Positions 58,592 through 64,000 of a stretch of 64,000 nt of DNA are shown here, piece by piece. Position 1 is the first letter of the stretch. Every line of letters begins with the position of its first letter. The stretch is from Bacteroidota bacterium (lineage in GTDB: Bacteria > Bacteroidota > Rhodothermia > Balneolales > HLUCCA01), in assembly GCA_020832235.1 (NCBI GenBank), contig JAFIEZ010000006.1, positions 62,001 through 126,000 on the forward strand. The letters are read 5' to 3'. Below the pieces are notes generated by a model. That model worked only from the letters and a program-made list of their open reading frames with translations, had not been told where the DNA came from and searched no databases. Made by a program: the position numbers and the translations under genes.

Positions 58592-58828
58592 TTATCTAAA
58601 TAACTGGAAAAAATCACTTACCAGTATTATGTAGCAGTCGCTTGCACAAGCAACTCTGCGGAGTGAATTTGGTTCTGTGCGTTCAACGCAAGACTCAACA
58701 CAATCCACATATGTTTCAACTGGCCCTTTTGTAATCTCAGTTGTGGCTTCCTGTTCTTCCGCAAACACGGTAGCTGAAAAAGAAGCTAAAATGAGTCCGG
58801 CCGCTAAAAAGGTTCTAATTTTTTTCAT
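58592..58828 (-). CDS. small secreted twin-CX3C peptide (possible pre-peptide of a new system)
   Basis: The 78-residue product has a Sec signal of 23 residues (KKIRTF, hydrophobic core, VFA cleavage). The mature part is about 55 residues. It begins acidic and then has CVESC (43-47), 13 residues, CASDC (61-65) and a hydrophobic C-terminus. CX3C-X13-CX3C is the spacing of helical-hairpin folds held by two disulfides (small Tim chaperones, plant alpha-hairpinins); similarity by descent is not claimed. A strong AAAGGAG ribosome site lies 7 bases upstream, unusual in this window. It leads an operon with a propeller, an ABC exporter and a CGFC lipoprotein. Confidence 0.75.
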   Translation of the reverse strand: MKKIRTFLAAGLILASFSATVFAEEQEATTEITKGPVETYVDCVESCVERTEPNSLRRVACASDCYIILVSDFFQLFR

Positions 58829-58835
58829 AGTAATT

Positions 58836-58843
58836 CTCCTTTT
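58836..58843 (-). promoter_or_regulatory. strong Shine-Dalgarno site of the twin-CX3C peptide gene
   Basis: On the minus strand AAAAGGAG lies 7 bases upstream of the ATG at 58828. Most genes in this window have only weak purine stretches, so this supports high expression of the peptide and fixes its start. Confidence 0.75.
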
Positions 58844-58999
58844 GTTTAGTTATTGATTTTTGCCGGTATCAGTTTCTGTTTTGCTGGCACAAGATTAAAA
58901 AGAAGAGGATTATTTTAGCAAGTACTATTACTACGAAATTTGTGTACGGAAAATATGAATTTAATTACCTTATATAAGGCATTGTTATTTATATGTTTA

Positions 59000-59152
59000 C
59001 AAAAAGAAGGAAAAATATTTACAAAAAAATGAGATTTTCATTGTAATAAATCAGCTTTTAAACACTCTATATAACTGCAGCTGTCCAAAATATGGATGCT
59101 GTAAACTTAGCTACTACAACCGGGACTGGCCGTAAGGTCAGTCCTTTTTTGT
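59000..59152 (+). ncRNA. candidate small RNA ending in a strong terminator
   Basis: A transcript must end at 59123-59150, yet no credible gene lies upstream on this strand. The region 59000-59122 is A+T-rich and could be a small RNA, or encode a 20-residue peptide from the ATG at 59092 whose stop lies at the T-run. The 5' end is not determined. It may act in cis on the neighbouring operons. Confidence 0.3.
59123..59150 (+). terminator. plus-strand terminator upstream of the HTH gene
   Basis: GGACTGGCC pairs with GGTCAGTCC (one G-T pair) around a GTAA tetraloop and is followed by six T. No annotated gene precedes it on the plus strand. Confidence 0.85.
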
Positions 59153-59266
59153 AGTCATGAGCATGTTTTTTTGATGTTTACGGAGTGCAAATAAAACCGT
59201 CAATTAGTGTGTGCATGCATCTCGTAACAATCAAGAGCATCGAAACTATCTGTAGTTAAAATAGAT

Positions 59267-59641
59267 GTGAACAAAAATTGTGATAAAAAGATGAATAAAC
59301 TGAGAATAGCTTTAGCGAATGAAGTTTTATTTCAAAACTTAAATCAGATAAGAACCGTCAACGAATGGGCCAACCTAATGGGCTGGGAGCGGTCTGATTT
59401 TTCCAGGTCGTATCGCCGTATGTTTTCCATTACGGCTAAAAAAAAGTTAAATAGAGAGAAGATTCGTTTAATTGAGCAATTATTCGGTGAACAGCCCTCG
59501 GCCAAATGTTATGAAATTGCATATGAAACAGGCTTTAAAGATGAAAAGGCGCTATACGATTATTTGAGATACCACGAACTTGTAAACGTTAGTCGATTCA
59601 GAGAGCGATTTCAACAAGCGGGTCAAATAAGTAGGCGTTGA
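59267..59641 (+). CDS. small AraC-type HTH protein, probable regulator of the peptide operon
   Basis: The 124-residue product is essentially an AraC/HTH_18 DNA-binding domain alone. The first HTH is VNEWANLMGWERSDFSRSYRRMF, and the second is in CYEIAYETGFKDEKALYDYLRYHE. No sensor domain is visible. The frame opens with GTG at 59267; an ATG at 59291 removes 8 residues and is equally possible. It is transcribed divergently from the peptide operon, 438 bp away, which suggests it controls that operon. Single-domain AraC proteins often work with a membrane-surface signal or a partner. Confidence 0.7.
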   Translation: MNKNCDKKMNKLRIALANEVLFQNLNQIRTVNEWANLMGWERSDFSRSYRRMFSITAKKKLNREKIRLIEQLFGEQPSAKCYEIAYETGFKDEKALYDYLRYHELVNVSRFRERFQQAGQISRR

Positions 59642-59708
59642 TGCCTTACATACGTTTAAACGTTGAATGCTGTATTACTATTAACGACAATCAAACGCTT
59701 AATCTTAC

Positions 59709-61322
59709 CTATTTCTCACCGCCTTTGTATTTGAACAGGTTTTCTTCCCCAACGGCTTCAATGGCCTGGTTAAGGGCATAAGCAGAGTCGAAGAGCACAA
59801 TCGGATTTTCGTCCATATCGTGCGTTACGTGCGTTGAAAAACTTGAGTCCAGTTTCTTTATCACTGTTTCATCTTCGGGCAACCACCTTGCTGCGAAGTA
59901 GGGTACCGGGCTCATTGTTATCTCCACTTTATATTCGGCCATCATGCGATGTTTAACTACATCGAACTGAAGAACACCCACCGTACCAAGCAGAAGCTCG
60001 TTTCCGACACCATTCGGAACTTCAAAAACGTGTACTACTCCCTCTTCAGCAAGCTGCTTTAGTCCCTCGCGAAGCTGCTTTCGTTTGAAGGGATCTTTAG
60101 AAGTAGCTTTCATAAAATGTTCTGGTGAGAACAAAGGTATAACATTAAAATTAACAGGCTTTTCTGCATATAGGGTACTCCCAATACGGAAATTACCCGG
60201 ATTGAATAGTGCTACAATATCACCTGGATATGCCGTTTCGAGTAAATTTCTCTCTTCTCCCATGAGGGAATGAGGGGTTGTCATTCTCACTTTTTTTCCT
60301 GTGTTGCTTAATGTGACCTCAATACCTCTTTTAAATACACCCGATGCAACTCTGACGAACGCGGTACAATCCCTATGGTCTGGATTCATATTGGCTTGCA
60401 TTTTGAAAATAAAGCCTGAAAAGGGTTCGCTTATGTCACGCTGAATTTCATCCTCAGCTTTGTATGGCTTAGGCGAAGGTGCCATTCCTGCGAAATATTG
60501 TAGAAATAAGTCTAATCCAAAGTTATTTAAAGCAGAGCCAAAAAACACAGGTGTGCAGCGGCCATTGGCAAAATCATCGGGGTCCATTTCATGGATTTCA
60601 TCTCCGATGAGCTCAATGATTTCCCGAACTTCATTTTTAGCAGATTGGGTTAAAAGACTTTCTTCGAGTCCTTTTTCAAGAGAAAACGTTTCAGTATCAG
60701 CTTTTTGGGCGCCATGTTTTGACTTTATGTAAAGGTGAAGTTCTTTGCCAATAAGATCATATACCCCCTGGAAATCCTGACCGTATCCAACAGGCCACGT
60801 TGCCGGAATGGGGGGGAGCCCCAGTTTTTGTTCGATATTACTCATCACCTCAAGGGGTTCCATACCCGGACGGTCACATTTATTCACAAATGTGATGATG
60901 GGAATGTTTCTAAGTTTACATACCTGATAAAGTTTTTCCGTTTGTTCCTCTACACCTTTGGCAACGTCAATCACCATCAACGCGCAGTCGGCAGCAACCA
61001 GTGTTCTAAGCGTATCTTCAGAAAAGTCTTTATGACCGGGCGTATCAAGCAAATTATATTTAATTCCATCTTTTTCGAATCGCAGCACAGATGATGTAAC
61101 CGAGATACCTCTTTCCTGCTCAATGGCCATCCAATCGGATGCCGCATGCCTGGCAGCTTTCCGTTGTTTAATAGAGCCAGCTTCGTGAATAGCTCCTCCG
61201 TAGAGCAAAAGTTTCTCAGTTAACGTAGTTTTACCGGCATCCGGATGAGAAATTATGGCAAAAGTTCGTCGGCTTTTGACCTCCTCATCCAATTTGTTAT
61301 AAAGTGTCAGGTCGTCAGACAT
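59709..61322 (-). CDS. prfC: peptide chain release factor 3
   Basis: RF3 is the GTPase that recycles RF1 and RF2 from the ribosome. The 537-residue product has SHPDAGKTTLTEKLL (G1, residues 25-39), RKAARHAASDWMAIEQERGISVTSSV (switch I), DTPGHKDFSEDT (G3), NKCDRPGMEPLEV (G4) and the RF3-specific domains 2 and 3. The RF3 hallmark is the SSVLRF and DWMAIEQERGIS combination. Length is normal (E. coli 529). It stands alone, with no obvious partner. Confidence 0.96.
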   Translation of the reverse strand: MSDDLTLYNKLDEEVKSRRTFAIISHPDAGKTTLTEKLLLYGGAIHEAGSIKQRKAARHAASDWMAIEQERGISVTSSVLRFEKDGIKYNLLDTPGHKDFSEDTLRTLVAADCALMVIDVAKGVEEQTEKLYQVCKLRNIPIITFVNKCDRPGMEPLEVMSNIEQKLGLPPIPATWPVGYGQDFQGVYDLIGKELHLYIKSKHGAQKADTETFSLEKGLEESLLTQSAKNEVREIIELIGDEIHEMDPDDFANGRCTPVFFGSALNNFGLDLFLQYFAGMAPSPKPYKAEDEIQRDISEPFSGFIFKMQANMNPDHRDCTAFVRVASGVFKRGIEVTLSNTGKKVRMTTPHSLMGEERNLLETAYPGDIVALFNPGNFRIGSTLYAEKPVNFNVIPLFSPEHFMKATSKDPFKRKQLREGLKQLAEEGVVHVFEVPNGVGNELLLGTVGVLQFDVVKHRMMAEYKVEITMSPVPYFAARWLPEDETVIKKLDSSFSTHVTHDMDENPIVLFDSAYALNQAIEAVGEENLFKYKGGEK

Positions 61323-61481
61323 GCAAAAGAGTTGAATAATTCGTCGATGTAATAAAGGAAGTGAGACTCCGGTGGCAATTAGAACTCAAAAAAAATGCCA
61401 ATTATTCAACATAAATGGCATTTTATAATTGCAAACACTGCCCAAAATCAGATGTTTAAGATACGGATAATATTTATGGAT

Positions 61482-63185
61482 TTAACGCGGGTTCGATTGC
61501 GTTCGATTTATGAACTCCTGACTATCAACTACCGGCGGGGTAGGGTAATTAGCAATTTGTAGCGTAGTTGAATAAATCAATTGTGCCCTTTTAGCATAAG
61601 GTCCGTACGTAATTCGGTCTGGAGTATCAGAAGGCTGATGATAATCTGCATGAACTCCCGAAAAGAAAAAGATGAACGGAATGCGGAGTCTACCGAAGTT
61701 CCAGTGGTCGCTCCTTCTGTAAAACTGATTGCGATCATCCAGATCATTGAATCTCATACTGAGTTCAAGTTCATGTCCCCTGATTTCACTAGCCTCCATC
61801 ATACGGTTATTCAAATCTGAGCTGATAATTTCAGCACCTATTACATATACGTAGTTTTCAATACCGGCTTCCGCCATATCATCGTCTACCCGACCAATCA
61901 TATCGGTGTTTATATTTGCAATAATCTGTTCTATGGGAACTGTTGGGTTATCGGAATAATAACGAGAACCCAGTAATCCTACTTCCTCCGCTGTAACATG
62001 CAAAAGAATAACACTGCGCTTAGGACCTACGCCGGCTTCTTTAGCAGCCATTAAAGCACGGGCCTGCGCCAATATATTAACACTTCCACTCCCATTATCA
62101 TCCGCACCGTTGTAAATAAAGTCACCATCTGCATTTGGTGTTGACAAACCGAGGTGATCATAGTGTGCGCTTATAACGATATATTCATTTTTCAGCTCCG
62201 GATCACTTCCTTCAACCAACCCCACTACATTTCTCACGGGCACTTCCGCTTGTGAAGTCACAGAAGTAGACAATAGATTATGACTAAGGCTAAAAGCCTC
62301 AAAATCACGAGGGTTTTTTGAGAATTCGCTAAAGTACTCTTCAATACTCTCGTCTAATCCTATCATCGCTGCAGCCATTGATGGACTTACAGTTAATATA
62401 GGTACAGAAAGTCTGCCTCTTGGGGGGTTCCCTGGTAGAGCAAATCCGGTTGGAATTCCCATGAGCCGGGCAAAACTTTCAGATTGCTCAAGGTAATCTT
62501 CCTCATCCATTTCACGAATCAATATGAGTCCGCCAGCAGCTCGGTTGAATAGAATATCGCGCGTTCTTTGCCACCCACCAAGACGTGTATCAATTAACGT
62601 ATCACCATCAACTACATGTTCGATATCTGAAAAAACCATAACCCATTTATCGGTAAGATCTTCTTCGCCAAAGTGGTTAACTCCTCGATTCGGGTCGTTT
62701 ACTCCATATCCTGCAAAGACAATGTCGCCGCTGAAGGTCTGACCGCCTCCGGCTATACGTGTAAATTCATTTCCGAATGAATCTGTTGAAAATACACTAC
62801 TGTTAACCACTTGGCTGTTATCTGAATCCGTTGAATGTAATTCGAACTCAATAGCAGTGGTTACATATGCATTGAGGTGAAAATGCTGAAAGTAACTACC
62901 GTTATCGCCCAAAGGTTTAACACCGTGCTCTATGTAGAAGTTTTTTATGTACTCAGCAGCTTTTTCAATACCCTCCTGACCTGTTCCGCGGCCTTCAAAT
63001 TCATCACCGGCAAATATATATAGATGTTCACGGAGGAAGTCTTCCGTAATAAGTTCAGCAAAATCGTGTGCGTTTACACCCGTATAAGCTGAATTTGATG
63101 CAGATTGTGTTTCATGGGAAGAAGAGCAGCTCAGAAAGGTGATCCCCAATAGCATGATGGAGACAAATATTTTTGATTGATACAT
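61482..63185 (-). CDS. M28 family zinc aminopeptidase lipoprotein with PA domain
   Basis: The 567-residue product has a lipoprotein signal ending LSC (about residue 20). A PA-like insert (residues about 130-260; GDIVFAGYGVNDP) may control substrate access. The M28 co-catalytic zinc core is SAHYDHLG, ADDNGSG, HVTAEEVGLLGSRYY and NTDMIGR, and a later His is in FFFSGVHADYHQPSDTPD. It is an exported aminopeptidase, probably on the cell surface or in the periplasm, that helps use extracellular peptides, as do the M14 and MA-type enzymes nearby. It is a single-gene unit. Confidence 0.92.
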   Translation of the reverse strand: MYQSKIFVSIMLLGITFLSCSSSHETQSASNSAYTGVNAHDFAELITEDFLREHLYIFAGDEFEGRGTGQEGIEKAAEYIKNFYIEHGVKPLGDNGSYFQHFHLNAYVTTAIEFELHSTDSDNSQVVNSSVFSTDSFGNEFTRIAGGGQTFSGDIVFAGYGVNDPNRGVNHFGEEDLTDKWVMVFSDIEHVVDGDTLIDTRLGGWQRTRDILFNRAAGGLILIREMDEEDYLEQSESFARLMGIPTGFALPGNPPRGRLSVPILTVSPSMAAAMIGLDESIEEYFSEFSKNPRDFEAFSLSHNLLSTSVTSQAEVPVRNVVGLVEGSDPELKNEYIVISAHYDHLGLSTPNADGDFIYNGADDNGSGSVNILAQARALMAAKEAGVGPKRSVILLHVTAEEVGLLGSRYYSDNPTVPIEQIIANINTDMIGRVDDDMAEAGIENYVYVIGAEIISSDLNNRMMEASEIRGHELELSMRFNDLDDRNQFYRRSDHWNFGRLRIPFIFFFSGVHADYHQPSDTPDRITYGPYAKRAQLIYSTTLQIANYPTPPVVDSQEFINRTQSNPR

Positions 63186-63438
63186 ACTGAAAATTGATTT
63201 GAAGCGATTAAATAATAATAACGTTGCCGGAAGTATGGAGCTTATTTACGGAATAAGGGGTATAGAACAAAAGTCATGAACCTTAAGCTTGTCTTTCTTG
63301 CATTCTCCACGTATGCAGGCAATTGTACGATAAAACATACGTTGCATAAAAATACAGCAACTTGTTTACAGTGGTGCACAAATGTGCGTTAAAAAATGTT
63401 CACGTAAACGTTCTTACAGATAATTGTAAATAAATAGC

Positions 63439-64000
63439 TTATACATTTTTCAGTATAGAATTGGCATCCGGCAGATCAATGCTGAACTGAGTGCCGTCGT
63501 CGCCAACGCTGAGGATCAGCTGCTGCTCCCTAACCATCTCAAGAATTGCGAGAAATGTAACAATAACCACCATCCTAGATGCATTACCTTCAAAAAGTTG
63601 CCAAAATGATTGTTTACCACGCGAACGCAGCTGACTAATGATGTATTTGCTCTGCTGCTCGATGTTGGTTTTTACGAGCTCTACTCGATGAACAACCTCT
63701 TCTCGGGTAACTTTGTTGAGTATTGCTTTGTAAGCGCTTATGAGCTCGAACAATGATACATCTCGTAGAGGCTCATCGTCTTCGGGTTCGGTTACGATGT
63801 CGGGTTTGAAATGCTGCCTACGATATGAACTTCTGATTTTGGCATCCATTTCGGATAATTCATTCCCCATTTCCTTATATTGTTTATACTCAAGAAGGCT
63901 TTGAACAAGTTCATAACGAGGGTCATTTTCATCGAACTCATCATCTTCATTAACCTCTCTTGGTAACATCATTTTCGCTTTAATAGACATAAGAGTGCTG
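63439..64000 (-). CDS. scpA: segregation and condensation protein A, C-terminal part (runs off the right edge)
   Basis: ScpA is the kleisin of the SMC-ScpAB condensin, which compacts and separates origins. The frame is open to the right edge (the codons before the internal ATG at 63990 read S-T-L), so only about the last 187 residues are seen. IKAKMMLPR is the typical ScpA block in which the N-terminal helices end. A middle linker and a C-terminal winged helix follow (VVIVTFLAILEMVREQQLIL), which binds the SMC head. Its presence near the parS and DnaA-box regions fits an origin-proximal gene set. Confidence 0.9.
   Translation of the reverse strand, partial: STLMSIKAKMMLPREVNEDDEFDENDPRYELVQSLLEYKQYKEMGNELSEMDAKIRSSYRRQHFKPDIVTEPEDDEPLRDVSLFELISAYKAILNKVTREEVVHRVELVKTNIEQQSKYIISQLRSRGKQSFWQLFEGNASRMVVIVTFLAILEMVREQQLILSVGDDGTQFSIDLPDANSILKNV

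Larger units (their letters stand above)
58829..59266. other. 438-bp divergent region upstream of the peptide operon
   Basis: It holds the 5' leader of the peptide operon and the promoter of the HTH gene. Visible elements are a perfect CCTTATATAAGG palindrome (58968-58979), two TTTACAAAAA copies near 58995 and 59018, and a strong plus-strand terminator at 59123-59150. No large ORF is present. The palindrome is a possible operator for the AraC-like regulator. Confidence 0.5.

Overview
The window is a gene-dense chromosomal stretch of a Gram-negative bacterium. I read it as a member of the Balneolota/Rhodothermota side of the Bacteroidota (FCB) group. The evidence is the L28-L33-DUF4295 ribosomal trio, lipoproteins with six-bladed propeller or thioredoxin-like folds, many genes without a clear Shine-Dalgarno site, and large exported peptidases joined to propeller and barrel domains. 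Species is not determined. I see no phage, transposon, plasmid or CRISPR signature.

Layout. 1-2.2 kb: an exported hypothetical protein, a glutathione peroxidase and ApaG, then degenerate tandem repeats. 2.6-14.4 kb: metH, a SAM methyltransferase overlapping uvrB, tyrA (fused chorismate mutase/prephenate dehydrogenase), xth, tyrS, cvpA and a YqeY protein. 14.5-20 kb: DUF4295, rpmG and rpmB on the minus strand, divergent from gyrB-gyrA. 20-24 kb: a WYL regulator, rsmG and mnmG, with three perfect parS sites, then tRNA-Asp. 24-31 kb: proline dehydrogenase and a complete Mrp Na+/H+ antiporter operon in the permuted order F-G-A-B-C-D-E. 31-42 kb: uvrA, a MarC protein, an amino-acid:Na+ symporter, aat, dinB, a NUDIX hydrolase, a CDP-alcohol phosphatidyltransferase, ftsY and glutamate dehydrogenase. 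42-48 kb: an MscS channel, adk, a phosphomutase-like enzyme, dtd, an intergenic region rich in DnaA boxes, purM and an AtuA-like small protein. 48-55 kb: DUF2911, a large MA-type peptidase/propeller/barrel protein and an M14 carboxypeptidase. 55-59.7 kb: an accessory-looking operon described below. 59.7-64 kb: prfC, an M28 peptidase and the C-terminal part of scpA.

Two features stand out. First, the DnaA-box cluster at 45.69-46.06 kb lies between divergent genes and is followed by a DnaA-trio-like run and an A+T-rich stretch. It sits about 24 kb from a triple parS cluster at mnmG-rsmG. Together they suggest that the window spans the replication origin and the centromere-like region.

Second, the minus-strand operon at 55.1-58.8 kb encodes a 78-residue Sec-exported peptide with a twin CX3C motif. 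After a leaky-looking hairpin come a propeller lipoprotein, an ABC ATPase, an ABC permease and a CGFC thioredoxin-like lipoprotein, all with overlapping reading frames, and then a DUF971 protein. A small AraC-type HTH protein is encoded divergently. I do not recognise this combination as a named system. It is the best candidate here for an undescribed secreted-peptide or signalling system.
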